A stretch of 64,000 bases of DNA from Alistipes sp. (GTDB lineage Bacteria > Bacteroidota > Bacteroidia > Bacteroidales > Rikenellaceae): contig JAGBEH010000008.1 in NCBI GenBank assembly GCA_017937125.1, forward strand, positions 62,001 to 126,000, in the 5' to 3' direction. Positions within the stretch are counted from its first letter, which is position 1. The number at the start of each line of letters is the position of its first letter. A program made the translations under genes and the position numbers. Shown here piece by piece: positions 54,736-63,412 of this stretch. The notes beneath the pieces were generated by a model. It was not told the origin of the DNA. It made no database searches and worked only from the letters and a program-made list of their open reading frames with translations.

Positions 54736-54743
54736 CAAATATA
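54736..54743 (-). promoter_or_regulatory. -7 element of gcvH
   Basis: TATATTTG on the minus strand, 34 nt before the gcvH start; no -33 match. Confidence 0.5.
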
Positions 54744-54774
54744 ACCTTTATTTGCGAAACGGATACATTTTCTG

Positions 54775-55497
54775 TTATTTTTTTAACACATATTCTATCT
54801 CTTTGAAAGCATACGTCTCCGTATGCCCGTCGGAATGCTCCACGACCAACCGCCCCGAAGGTTCCGTACCGCGTATAACTCCCTCGAAACGAGAGCCGTC
54901 GGGCAAAGCATACGTATGCAGCTCGTCGCGGCGGTAGAGATACTCGGCATAACGGTTCTGCAATCTTCGTACCTCACCAGCGTGCAAAGACGCATACAGC
55001 CGCATAATTTTACCGTGAAAATGTTCGAGCACCTCGCGGCGGTCGAACGTACGTCCCGTTTCGGCCTTCATAGAGGTGGGGTTTGGCAGCGACGGATCGA
55101 ACTCCGTGCGGTTTACGTTGATGCCTATGCCTATGATCGTACGGGCGAGATTGTCGCCCGAGATATTGTGTTCGATAAGCACGCCCGTAATCTTGCGGTC
55201 GCCGACATATATGTCGTTCGTCCACTTTATCGAGGCCGCGATACCGTAGTCGGCAAGCGTCGCGACCAAGGCGAGGGCCGTTATCTGCAAAATCGAAAAC
55301 TGTTCGTCCACGGCGACGAATGTCGGTTCGAGCACCAGCGAGAACGTCAGGTCCAACCCCTCGCCGCTCGACCACTTGTGCCCCCTTTGGCCGCGGCCGG
55401 CCGTCTGCCGCTCGGCGCATATGATGTCTCCCTCGACATAGCGGCGGTCGCGCGCATCGTCGTTTGTAGAGGTTGTCTCTTCGAGAAAGTAAAACAT
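54775..55497 (-). CDS. birA: Biotin--[acetyl-CoA-carboxylase] ligase
   Basis: 240 residues from ATG 55497 (MFYFLEETTSTNDDA); upstream codons overlap dapD. Biotin/AMP loop AERQTAGRGQRGHKWSS (about 31-47), IKWTNDIYVGDRKITGVLIE read in part, and GIGINVN. There is no N-terminal DNA-binding domain, so it is a ligase only and not a repressor. It starts 4 nt after the dapD stop. Confidence 0.94.
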   Translation of the reverse strand: MFYFLEETTSTNDDARDRRYVEGDIICAERQTAGRGQRGHKWSSGEGLDLTFSLVLEPTFVAVDEQFSILQITALALVATLADYGIAASIKWTNDIYVGDRKITGVLIEHNISGDNLARTIIGIGINVNRTEFDPSLPNPTSMKAETGRTFDRREVLEHFHGKIMRLYASLHAGEVRRLQNRYAEYLYRRDELHTYALPDGSRFEGVIRGTEPSGRLVVEHSDGHTETYAFKEIEYVLKK

Positions 55498-55501
55498 AGC
55501 C

Positions 55502-56329
55502 TTACACCGAAACGCCGAAATCGCGCAGGGCATCGTTCAGCGATGTTTTCTTGTCGGTAGACTCCTTGCGTCGGCCGATAATCAGGGCGCACGAAACTCC
55601 GTATTCGCCTGCGGGGAACTTCTTCATATAACTGCCCGGGATGACCACCGAGCGTGCGGGAACGTAACCGCGATACTCCTTCGGTTCGTCGCCCGTAACG
55701 TCGATGATGTGCGTCGAGCCCGTAATCACGACATTCGAGCCGAGCACCGCCTCGCGGCATACGTGCGCGCCCTCGACGACTATCGAGCGCGAGCCTATGA
55801 AGCAGTTGTCCTCGATGATGACGGGCGCAGCCTGCACGGGCTCCAGTACGCCGCCGATGCCGACACCGCCGCTCAGATGCACGTGCCTGCCTATCTGGGC
55901 ACACGAGCCCACCGTAGCCCACGTATCGACCATAGTCCCCGTATCGACATAGGCTCCTATATTAACATACGACGGCATAAGTATGGCGCCCGAGGCTATA
56001 TATGCGCCGTAACGCGCCACGGCATTGGGAACCACGCGCACACCCAACTGCTCGAAATCGTGCTTGAGATCTATCTTGTCGTACCATTCGAGTTCGCCGC
56101 CGCGAACCGTGCGCATCTTCTGTATGGGGAAGTACAATATTATCGCCTTCTTGACCCACTCGTTCACGCGCCATTCGCTCTTCTCCTCTTCGACGGGTTC
56201 GGCCGTGCGCAGCGCACCCTTGTCCACCGCCTCGACGACGGCGCGTATCGCCTCCTTCGTCGCGGCATCGGCAAGCAGTTCGCGGTTCTCCCACGCCTGC
56301 TCGACGATATTTTTCAAATCTTCGTACAT
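55502..56329 (-). CDS. dapD: 2,3,4,5-tetrahydropyridine-2,6-dicarboxylate N-succinyltransferase
   Basis: 275 residues. It is a left-handed beta-helix acyltransferase of the lysine/diaminopimelate pathway. Motifs: ELEWYDKIDLKHDFE (about 84-98), RYGAYIASGAILMPSYVNIGAYVD, and HLSGGVGIGGVLEPVQAAPVIIED, read in segments. It is upstream of birA in one operon. lysC in the same window feeds the same pathway. Confidence 0.96.
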   Translation of the reverse strand: MYEDLKNIVEQAWENRELLADAATKEAIRAVVEAVDKGALRTAEPVEEEKSEWRVNEWVKKAIILYFPIQKMRTVRGGELEWYDKIDLKHDFEQLGVRVVPNAVARYGAYIASGAILMPSYVNIGAYVDTGTMVDTWATVGSCAQIGRHVHLSGGVGIGGVLEPVQAAPVIIEDNCFIGSRSIVVEGAHVCREAVLGSNVVITGSTHIIDVTGDEPKEYRGYVPARSVVIPGSYMKKFPAGEYGVSCALIIGRRKESTDKKTSLNDALRDFGVSV

Positions 56330-56351
56330 AATTCTTTCCGTTTTCGACTTT

Positions 56352-56381
56352 CAAAGTTACGGAAAAATTCGTACACGAGAC
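56352..56381 (-). promoter_or_regulatory. Promoter of dapD-birA
   Basis: TAACTTTG (56359-56352) on the minus strand, 22 nt before dapD. A one-mismatch -33 (TGTG type) is about 21 nt upstream. Confidence 0.45.
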
Positions 56382-56497
56382 ACATACATCGCTTTTTAAT
56401 TGTCGCGAACGGCCCGAGTCTGCCCGCCCGACAAGCGCGGAGGTTTGGGTGTGTCGAAAAAAAGACGTAAATGTCGTATATAATTACCAAAAATACA

Positions 56498-56505
56498 TAC
56501 CTTTG
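56498..56505 (+). promoter_or_regulatory. -7 element of the first LRR lipoprotein gene
   Basis: TACCTTTG lies 22 nt before ATG 56528 and 43 nt before ATG 56549; no -33 match. Confidence 0.45.
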
Positions 56506-56527
56506 TAAATCATAAACCCACGGCCTT

Positions 56528-57343
56528 ATGTTTCACATCGACGAACGGATGCGCACCGTCAAGAATATCATCATCGTTACCGCCGTCATCCTATCCATTG
56601 CAGGGTGCCGAAAAGGCGACGACAGTTCGGAGACGAACCCGAATAATAAGATATATTACACCACAACCGACGGACTATGGCCGATATCGACAGCCCCTTC
56701 CACCCTCGGCTCTAATATGATATCCGATACCTACGAGAACGGACAGGGCATTATGACATTTCTCGGACCCGTCATATGGTTGGGCGACCACTCTTTTGCC
56801 AATACGACCCGTCTTAAAACCATAACCATTCCGAGCAGCGTACGGCAAATCGGCTACAATCCTTTCGCATATTGCGACAACCTTTCGGATTTTTACGGAA
56901 AATTCTCCTCTTCCGACAACCGATGCCTGATACAGGACGGTACTCTCAAAAGTTTCGCACCTGCCGAAATGACGGTATATTCAGTTCCCGCAGGGGTAAC
57001 GGTTATCGGCAAGCACGCATTTATCAATAATACGCTCAACGAAATAGACATTCCTGACAGCGTAACCGAAATCGAATCGGAGGCCTTTCGCTCCAGCATC
57101 AACAACATCATACGAATAAATATAGGTAAGGGCATTACGAAGATAGGAAACTATGCTCTCTATTGCGGGACATACCATTGTTACGTCTATTGTAAGGCTG
57201 CCGTACCGCCTGTCGCGGAAGGGAATTTATTCTATGACTGCGACAAGATTACCGTATATGTGCCGAGAGAGTCGGTCGAAGCATACAAGGCGGCAAGCGG
57301 ATGGGACCAATATGCCGAAAATATTTTCGGATACGATTTTTAA
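56528..57343 (+). CDS. BspA-type leucine-rich repeat lipoprotein
   Basis: 271 residues, or 264 if ATG 56549 is used (that start gives a tighter lipoprotein signal, SIAGC). The mature part has LRR_5/BspA-like repeats: SFANTTRLKTITIPSSVRQIGYNPFAYCDNL, AFINNTLNEIDIPDSVTEIESEAF, and INIGKGITKIGNYAL, read in segments. It ends with a VPRESVEAYKAASGW cap. It is surface-exposed by analogy to BspA proteins, which bind host or bacterial surfaces. It shares the phrase TYENGQG with the following gene, so the two are paralogues. Confidence 0.85.
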   Translation: MFHIDERMRTVKNIIIVTAVILSIAGCRKGDDSSETNPNNKIYYTTTDGLWPISTAPSTLGSNMISDTYENGQGIMTFLGPVIWLGDHSFANTTRLKTITIPSSVRQIGYNPFAYCDNLSDFYGKFSSSDNRCLIQDGTLKSFAPAEMTVYSVPAGVTVIGKHAFINNTLNEIDIPDSVTEIESEAFRSSINNIIRINIGKGITKIGNYALYCGTYHCYVYCKAAVPPVAEGNLFYDCDKITVYVPRESVEAYKAASGWDQYAENIFGYDF

Positions 57344-57455
57344 CAGAATGAAATAAATAAAAAAACGTAACTATTCGACCCGTCGGACGTATCGCCGAGT
57401 GCGGTTGCACTTCGTCGGAGGCAACAGAATATCCGTCATTCAAAACAATATACAC

Positions 57456-58109
57456 GTGAAAAGATTTTTGCTGTTTGCGGCAGTTGCGACAATGTTCACT
57501 GCCTGTACGGAAAATACGTCAGACGACAATGCAGGCATTCAGAGTATAAACCCGCTCGGAACTCCTCCTGCCAACGCTGTCTACTATACGACATTAAATG
57601 ATCAAGCGATCGAACTCGGCGATAATTTCGATGCCGAGATCGTATCCAATACCTACGAAAACGGTCAAGGGACAATCATTTTCGACAATAACATCACCGC
57701 AATCGGATACAAAGCATTTATCAGATGCTACAATTTAACGAACGTAGCACTGCCGAACGATGTTACCACAATCGGAATCTGTGCATTTAGGGACTGTTTC
57801 AGTCTGAGAAGCATCAACATTCCCGAGAGTATCACGTCGATCGGAGATTATGCATTCTGTAATTGCGATGGTTTGAAAAAGATTACCATACCGGAAAAAG
57901 TTACATCGATCGGAATCGGAGCGTTCTCCGACTGCAACAGACTGACGAGCATCTATTGCAAGGCAAAGACACCGCCGAGCAGTGTTTCATTGGGTATTTT
58001 AGACTATTGGGTACGATGGATTACTTTGTATGTCCCTACAGGTTGCAAGGCGGCATACGAGGACAGCGATTGGCGAGGTGCAAAGGAGATAATAGAAACG
58101 GACTTCTAA
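57456..58109 (+). CDS. BspA-type leucine-rich repeat lipoprotein, paralogue
   Basis: 217 residues from GTG 57456, which starts a clean lipoprotein signal (KRFLLFAAVATMFTAC, C17). An in-frame ATG 57 nt upstream has no signal. LRR_5 repeats: AIGYKAFIRCYNLTNVALPNDV, TIGICAFRDCFSLRSINIPESI, and SIGDYAFCNCDGLKKITIPEKV, read in segments. It has the same C-terminal cap as its neighbour (VPTGCKAAYEDSDW). It lies 112 nt downstream of the paralogue, probably co-transcribed. Confidence 0.82.
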   Translation: MKRFLLFAAVATMFTACTENTSDDNAGIQSINPLGTPPANAVYYTTLNDQAIELGDNFDAEIVSNTYENGQGTIIFDNNITAIGYKAFIRCYNLTNVALPNDVTTIGICAFRDCFSLRSINIPESITSIGDYAFCNCDGLKKITIPEKVTSIGIGAFSDCNRLTSIYCKAKTPPSSVSLGILDYWVRWITLYVPTGCKAAYEDSDWRGAKEIIETDF

Positions 58110-58172
58110 TCCCGACCGACCCGACGGCCGACGGTATCGATCACCGAAAGCGTTTCCGCAGCCGAAAAAACG

Positions 58173-58201
58173 AAGGAGTTGTATAAACGCAACTCCTTTT
58201 T
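58173..58201 (+). terminator. Terminator of the LRR lipoprotein pair
   Basis: Stem AAGGAGTTG/CAACTCCTT with an eight-base loop and a T-run. Confidence 0.85.
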
Positions 58202-58235
58202 CGTCGGCAATCGCAAGAGTGACGGTATTTTTTCA

Positions 58236-58243
58236 TAACTTTG
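58236..58243 (+). promoter_or_regulatory. -7 element upstream of the prolyl oligopeptidase gene
   Basis: TAACTTTG about 190 nt before the start; no -33 match. If used, the mRNA leader would include the palindrome at 58307-58330. Confidence 0.35.
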
Positions 58244-58306
58244 TCCGACGGTTTTGCAATTCGCAGAGTTGCGCGAGCCGCAGAAGATGAACGAACGTGA
58301 CGATGG

Positions 58307-58330
58307 GTACCTTTTGCGTGCAAAAGGTAC
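58307..58330. repeat. Intergenic palindrome
   Basis: GTACCTTTTGC and GCAAAAGGTAC form a perfect 11-bp inverted repeat around GT. There is no T-run, so it is not a standard terminator. It resembles a palindromic intergenic element seen in many Bacteroidetes genomes (recollection, not checked). Confidence 0.6.
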
Positions 58331-58432
58331 AAAAGAAAGAATTTCGAGTTCGACCGTAAACTCGCTTCGCCGCCGTAAAAGACAGGGAGCGGCGAAGAAC
58401 TGACGGAAAAATGCAAAAAATTTGAAGAAACG

Positions 58433-60565
58433 ATGAAAAAGAGATTGTATTACACGGCGGTTGCGGTTGTCGCGGCCGCGACATTCACCGATTGCAGCAA
58501 CGTTATGAAGATAAAACATTTGCCATATCCCGACGCCGAGCGCACAGACGTCTCGGACAACTATTTCGGAACCGTCGTAGCCGACCCCTACCGTTGGCTC
58601 GAAGACGACAACTCCGAAGCTACGGCCGCGTGGGTCGCAGCCGAGAACGCCGTAACGAACGACTATCTGTCGCAGATACCCTTCCGCGACGCCATAAAGG
58701 AGCGACTTACCGAGTTATGGAATTTCCCCAAAGAGAGCGCCCCGACAAAGAAGGGCGACTGGCTCTACTTCTCGAAAAACGACGGACTGCAAAACCAGTC
58801 GGTAATCTACCGCCGCAAGTCGGCCGACGATGCTCCCGAAGTATTCCTCGACCCCAACAAACTTTCGGACGACGGCACCGTGGCGCTTGCCGCGATGTCT
58901 TTCTCGAAAGACGGTCGGTATTTCGCCTACGCAACAGCGGCATCGGGTTCGGACTGGGTGGAAATCCGCGTGATGGATGCCGAGAACAAAAAGCTGTTGG
59001 ACGACAAAATCGAATGGGTGAAATTTTCGGGCGCAACGTGGGCTCCCGACGGCAAAGGGTTCTATTACAGCGCATACGACGCGCCTAAAGCGGGCGTCTA
59101 CTCGTCGAAAAACGAGTTCCAGAAAGTATATTACCACAAATTGGGAACTGCACAGAGCGCCGACGAACTCGTCTACGCCGATCCGAAACACCCGCTGCGT
59201 TACTTCCACGCTTGGCAGAGCGACGACGGCCGCTGGATTTTCGTATCGTCGTCCGAAGGGACGTCGGGTGCGGAGATACTCTACAAGCGCAGCGGCGACC
59301 GCGATTTCAAGGTGCTGCTCAAGGGCTTCGACTACGATTACGGGATAGTCGAGTGCGAGAACGACAAGCTGTACGTAATGACGAACGAAGGGGCGGAAAA
59401 CTACAAGCTCATATCCGTAGACCTGCTCGACCCGTCGAAACGTACGGACATTATCGCCGAGAATGCCGACAACCTGCTCGAAGGCGTCGGTTCGGCGGGC
59501 GGCTGTCTCACGGCCATATACCTCGAAGACGCGCAGAACAAGGTCTACCAATTCGATATGGATGGCAACCTCCTGCGCGAGGTGGAACTGCCGGGTATCG
59601 GCACCGTCAGCGGTTTCGGCGGCGAAAAGGAGGATACCGAACTCTACTACTCGATTACGACGTTCACCGCTCCGACGGCGATATACCGTTTCGACGTAAA
59701 GAGCGGCAAATCGGAACTCTACCTGCGCCCCGAAGTCGCATTCGACCCCGATGATTTCACCACCGAGCAGATATTCTTCGAGAGCAAGGACGGCACGCGC
59801 GTGCCGATGTTCGTTTCGTACAAAAAAGGCCTGAAACTCAACGGCAAGAACCCCTGCTATCTCTACGGATACGGCGGTTTCCAGATAAATCTGACCCCTT
59901 CGTTCAACCCCTCGTCGATAATGTTTATGGAGCAGGGCGGCGTCTACGTATTCGTTACGCTGCGCGGCGGACTCGAATACGGCGAAAAGTGGCACAAGGC
60001 GGGTATGCTCGCCAACAAACAGAACGTCTTCGACGACTTCATTGCGGCGGCGGAGTATCTTATCGACCATAAATATACGTCGAGCAGCAAGCTCGCCATT
60101 GCGGGCGGTTCGAACGGCGGCCTGCTGGTAGGCGCCTGCGAGGTGCAGCGCCCCGACCTCTATGCCGTCTGCCTGCCTGCGGTAGGCGTTATGGATATGC
60201 TGCGCTACCACAAGTTCACCATCGGCTGGGGCTGGGTCGTGGAGTACGGTTCGAGCGACGACGAGGAGCAGTTCGAATATATATATAAGTACTCGCCGCT
60301 GCACAACATCAAAGAGGGCGTATCGTATCCCGCGACGCTCGTAACGACCGCCGACCACGACGACCGTGTAGTTCCCGCGCATTCGTTCAAGTTCGCGGCG
60401 ACGATGCAACACGCGCAGGCGGGCGATGCCCCGATACTTATCCGCATCGATACCAAAGCGGGACACGGAGCGGGCAAGCCGACCTCGAAGCGCATAGAAG
60501 AGGCTGCGGACACCTACGCATTCCTTTTCCAAAACACGAATACGCCGTACAAACCCGTAAAATAG
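58433..60565 (+). CDS. Prolyl oligopeptidase family serine peptidase (S9A)
   Basis: 710 residues. N-terminal export signal (about 1-20) ending in TDCS, an atypical lipobox. A seven-bladed propeller (about 90-450) is followed by the alpha/beta hydrolase domain. Catalytic residues: Ser560 in GGSNGG, Asp643/644 in DHDDRV and His678 in AGHGAGKP. YPDAERTDVSDNYFGTVVADPYRWLED near 30-55, read in segments, is the family start. It cleaves short proline-containing peptides. Next gene is 10 nt away. Confidence 0.95.
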   Translation: MKKRLYYTAVAVVAAATFTDCSNVMKIKHLPYPDAERTDVSDNYFGTVVADPYRWLEDDNSEATAAWVAAENAVTNDYLSQIPFRDAIKERLTELWNFPKESAPTKKGDWLYFSKNDGLQNQSVIYRRKSADDAPEVFLDPNKLSDDGTVALAAMSFSKDGRYFAYATAASGSDWVEIRVMDAENKKLLDDKIEWVKFSGATWAPDGKGFYYSAYDAPKAGVYSSKNEFQKVYYHKLGTAQSADELVYADPKHPLRYFHAWQSDDGRWIFVSSSEGTSGAEILYKRSGDRDFKVLLKGFDYDYGIVECENDKLYVMTNEGAENYKLISVDLLDPSKRTDIIAENADNLLEGVGSAGGCLTAIYLEDAQNKVYQFDMDGNLLREVELPGIGTVSGFGGEKEDTELYYSITTFTAPTAIYRFDVKSGKSELYLRPEVAFDPDDFTTEQIFFESKDGTRVPMFVSYKKGLKLNGKNPCYLYGYGGFQINLTPSFNPSSIMFMEQGGVYVFVTLRGGLEYGEKWHKAGMLANKQNVFDDFIAAAEYLIDHKYTSSSKLAIAGGSNGGLLVGACEVQRPDLYAVCLPAVGVMDMLRYHKFTIGWGWVVEYGSSDDEEQFEYIYKYSPLHNIKEGVSYPATLVTTADHDDRVVPAHSFKFAATMQHAQAGDAPILIRIDTKAGHGAGKPTSKRIEEAADTYAFLFQNTNTPYKPVK

Positions 60566-60575
60566 CTGCTCCGAT

Positions 60576-61859
60576 ATGAAAGTATACAAATTCGGCGGCG
60601 CATCGGTAAAGGATGCGGCAGGCGTACGCAATCTGCGCTCGATAGTAAGCGATGAAGACGGGCTGTTCGTCATCGTCTCGGCGATGGGCAAGACGACCAA
60701 TGCGCTCGAACGCATATTCGAAGGGGTGCAGAAAGGCGACACCGAAGCCACGGGCAGGCATATCGCGGAGTTGCGCGAGTACCACAACCGCATAATAGAA
60801 GACCTGTATCGCGAACCGCATCGTATCGAAGCGGTGGATGCGATGTTCGAAGAGCTCGAAACCCTGACCTCCGACGGGATATGCGAGACGAGCGCCGCCG
60901 ACCGCAGATACCGCAGCGAAGATGCCGAGTTATGGTATGACCGCATAGTGTCGTACGGCGAGTTGGTCTCGACGCTGATAATCTCGGACTATCTGAACCG
61001 TTCGGGCATAAAGAACGAGTGGATAGATATGCGCCGCTGCATAATAACGCAGCAGCGGCACAAGGATGCGGCCGTCGATCTCGAAGCGTCGGCACCGCTG
61101 CTTCGCCATATCGTCGAAAGTTCCGACAAACACGCATTCATCGGTCAGGGATTCATCGGCAGTGCCCCCGACGGCACCGTCACCACGCTCGGCCGCGAAG
61201 GCTCGGACTACTCGGCAGCCGTAGCCGCATACATTCTCGATGCCGAATCGATGTCGGTCTGGAAAGACGTGGACGGGGTGCTGAATGCCGACCCCAAGAT
61301 ATTCCCCGACGCGCGGCATATTCCCGAATTGAGGTATCTCGACGCCATAGAACTCGCATACAGCGGTGCGCAGATCATCCACCCCAAAACCATACAGCCG
61401 CTTCAGAACAAGAACATCCCGCTCTATGTCCGCCCGTTCGGCGACAAGCGCAAGGCGGGGACCGTCATCCGCGCTTCGATGGCGCGAATAGACATACCGA
61501 TACTCATTCTCAAGCGCGATATGGTATTGCTGAACATACGCCCGCGCGACTTCTCGTTCGTGCTCGAAGAGCGCTTCGCCGAGATATTCGCGCTTCTGGC
61601 GCAGTATCGCATAAAGAGCCATCTCGTCCACAACTCGGCGGTCAATCTGAGCCTGTGCATCGACAACTCGTGGCATATCGACGAGGCGATGAAAGCACTG
61701 CGCGAGGATGGATTCGACGTTATGCGCATAGACAATATGGAGCTGCTGACGATTCGCGGCTATACGCCCGAACTGCTCGACCGTTACGCATCGGGCGACG
61801 ACGTATATGTACGGCAATCGACGCAATCGACCCTGCGCATCGTCCGCAAAGCGAAATAA
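60576..61859 (+). CDS. lysC: Aspartate kinase
   Basis: 427 residues, monofunctional. The kinase motif KFGGASV is at 5-11. TLGREGSDYSAAVAA and MSVWKDVDGVLNADPK sit in the kinase domain. C-terminal ACT-like domains begin near IPILILKRDMVLL. It catalyses the first step from aspartate to lysine, threonine and methionine. The ACT part suggests amino-acid feedback. It is co-directional with the peptidase gene and convergent with the DUF4435 gene. Confidence 0.95.
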   Translation: MKVYKFGGASVKDAAGVRNLRSIVSDEDGLFVIVSAMGKTTNALERIFEGVQKGDTEATGRHIAELREYHNRIIEDLYREPHRIEAVDAMFEELETLTSDGICETSAADRRYRSEDAELWYDRIVSYGELVSTLIISDYLNRSGIKNEWIDMRRCIITQQRHKDAAVDLEASAPLLRHIVESSDKHAFIGQGFIGSAPDGTVTTLGREGSDYSAAVAAYILDAESMSVWKDVDGVLNADPKIFPDARHIPELRYLDAIELAYSGAQIIHPKTIQPLQNKNIPLYVRPFGDKRKAGTVIRASMARIDIPILILKRDMVLLNIRPRDFSFVLEERFAEIFALLAQYRIKSHLVHNSAVNLSLCIDNSWHIDEAMKALREDGFDVMRIDNMELLTIRGYTPELLDRYASGDDVYVRQSTQSTLRIVRKAK

Positions 61860-61880
61860 CACGACATACCGGCAGATATG

Positions 61881-61919
61881 CGGGACGGATTCGGGCTATC
61901 GGCCGACGAATCCGTCCCG
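61881..61919. other. Inverted repeat in the lysC/DUF4435 convergent region
   Basis: CGGGACGGATTCG (61881-61893) pairs with CGAATCCGTCCCG (61907-61919). It has no T-run and overlaps the last codons of the DUF4435 gene. It may act as a weak transcription stop for both genes. Confidence 0.5.
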
Positions 61920-62972
61920 TTCGCTGCCGCCCGCCCGCATTACGGTCACCGTATGTTCGATATAATGCTCTATGTCGAGACTCAAACGCTTGTACAACGG
62001 GCAGGTCGTATAGTTTTCGTTGTCCAGCAGCACGTCGCGTATCGACCGCAGCGAATTGTTGTAGTTGTTGATCTCGTCGCGCAGGGCAACACCCTCCTTC
62101 GACGAGGTGTTTATGCGCGACTGCGAGAGCCTGCGCAGCTTGTCGCACACATCGTTCAGCAACACCATAACCACGTTGTCCATAAGCGTATGTCCGTGCA
62201 TATACAGGTATGTCTGCTCGGGCACGACATTCTTGGCGGCAAGCAGATAGCGGCCGAAATCCTCCACCTTGCCGCGCATCTGCGGGAATTTGCGCCTCAA
62301 CTGCTCGAGACGCGCCGATACGTGTTTGGCAAGCCACTCTATGGTGCGCCTGCCGTTATTCTCTATGTCGAGATAGCCGAGCCGCACCGTATTGCGGAAA
62401 TCGGCGAGCGGCAGTATATGCTCCGAAGACATCTGCGCCGAGCAGGCATACCACAAAAAGACGGGATATATAGTCTTCGAATACAGCTCCATAAATTCCA
62501 CGAAATCGAATATGCGCGTATCGTTCTTCGTAGCCTTCACGCAGACGTTATGCAGCGACGGCGAATAGCACAGATAGTTCTCGGTAGCATAGGCGTAAGT
62601 GTGGAACATATAACGCGACCCGTTCACCGAACGCGACTGCTCGGTAAGATCGCCGAAGAGATAGTCGAAATCGGAATCCACGCACAGCAGCTTGCGGTCC
62701 GAGGAAGCGGGGATCATCGACATCAGCACCTTTTTGCCCTTCGGCAGATCGTTGCGCATAGGCACCGAAATCTCGAAGCGCAGGAACGGGTTACGGAAAT
62801 GGTCGAAAATACCTCGCCAGAAAGCAACATCCTCATAACCTTCGACATACACGTTCACAAGCTGCTGCGTACCGACATACGGCAGCGGCTGCGGCAGCGC
62901 TTCCTCGATCGCCGCCCTGCTCTCGGGCCGCGAATCCGCCCCGACGTCTCCCGAATATAATTTCCGTTTCAT
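61896..62972 (-). CDS. DUF4435 domain protein (TOPRIM-like)
   Basis: 358 residues. The N-terminal region VNVYVEGYEDVAFW (about 39-52; Glu) and LLCVDSDFDYLFGD (about 94-107; two Asp) give the acidic pattern of TOPRIM-like DUF4435 proteins. The middle contains HTYAYATENYLCY. Such domains occur with OLD-family or defence-linked ATPases, but no ATPase is adjacent here. Function unknown; nucleic-acid processing is inference. The promoter's -7 element is 7 nt from the ATG. Confidence 0.75.
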   Translation of the reverse strand: MKRKLYSGDVGADSRPESRAAIEEALPQPLPYVGTQQLVNVYVEGYEDVAFWRGIFDHFRNPFLRFEISVPMRNDLPKGKKVLMSMIPASSDRKLLCVDSDFDYLFGDLTEQSRSVNGSRYMFHTYAYATENYLCYSPSLHNVCVKATKNDTRIFDFVEFMELYSKTIYPVFLWYACSAQMSSEHILPLADFRNTVRLGYLDIENNGRRTIEWLAKHVSARLEQLRRKFPQMRGKVEDFGRYLLAAKNVVPEQTYLYMHGHTLMDNVVMVLLNDVCDKLRRLSQSRINTSSKEGVALRDEINNYNNSLRSIRDVLLDNENYTTCPLYKRLSLDIEHYIEHTVTVMRAGGSERDGFVGR

Positions 62973-62979
62973 ACGAAAA

Positions 62980-63010
62980 CAAAGATAGTAAATTACTATC
63001 TTTGCACAAA
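62980..63010 (-). promoter_or_regulatory. Promoter of the DUF4435 gene
   Basis: On the minus strand TTTG (63010-63007) and TATCTTTG (62987-62980) are 19 nt apart, an exact consensus. Transcription would begin almost at ATG 62972. Confidence 0.75.
62997..63004 (+). promoter_or_regulatory. -7 element of the SUI1/YciH gene
   Basis: TATCTTTG on the plus strand, forming an 11-bp inverted repeat with the divergent -7 element at 62980-62987. No plus-strand -33 match. Confidence 0.5.
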
Positions 63011-63057
63011 ATAGTTTTCAACTCCCGAACGTTATCGTTCCGTAACAGAACATTTTT

Positions 63058-63402
63058 ATGGCCAATGACTGGAAGGCGAGGCTCGGTACGGTCTATTCCA
63101 CCGACCCCGATTACGAATACAAGACAGCCGCGGAACCCGAAGTCGAGACGCTGCCGCCGTCGCGTCAGGATCTGCGCATATGGCGCGACTCGAAACAGAG
63201 AGCGGGCAAGGTGGTGACGCTCGTACGCGGATTCGCGGGCAGCGAAGAAGACCTCAAGGAACTCGGACGGCTCGTAAAGAAGAGATGCGGCGTAGGCGGC
63301 TCGGTGAAAGACGGCGAGATAATCATTCAGGGCGACCACCGCGACCGCATAGCAGAGATACTTACCGCAGAGGGCTACCGTTGCAAAAAAGCGGGCAACT
63401 GA
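63058..63402 (+). CDS. SUI1/YciH family translation-initiation-factor-like protein
   Basis: 114 residues. The C-terminal half (about 40-112) is a SUI1 domain: KVVTLVRGFAGSEEDLKELGRLVKKRCGVGGSVKDGEIIIQGDHRDRIAEIL, read in segments, the bacterial YciH/eIF1-like pattern. The N-terminal 40 residues are a variable, acidic extension. It is thought to affect start-site fidelity; its bacterial role is not settled. Confidence 0.93.
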   Translation: MANDWKARLGTVYSTDPDYEYKTAAEPEVETLPPSRQDLRIWRDSKQRAGKVVTLVRGFAGSEEDLKELGRLVKKRCGVGGSVKDGEIIIQGDHRDRIAEILTAEGYRCKKAGN

Positions 63403-63412
63403 CATATCCGAT

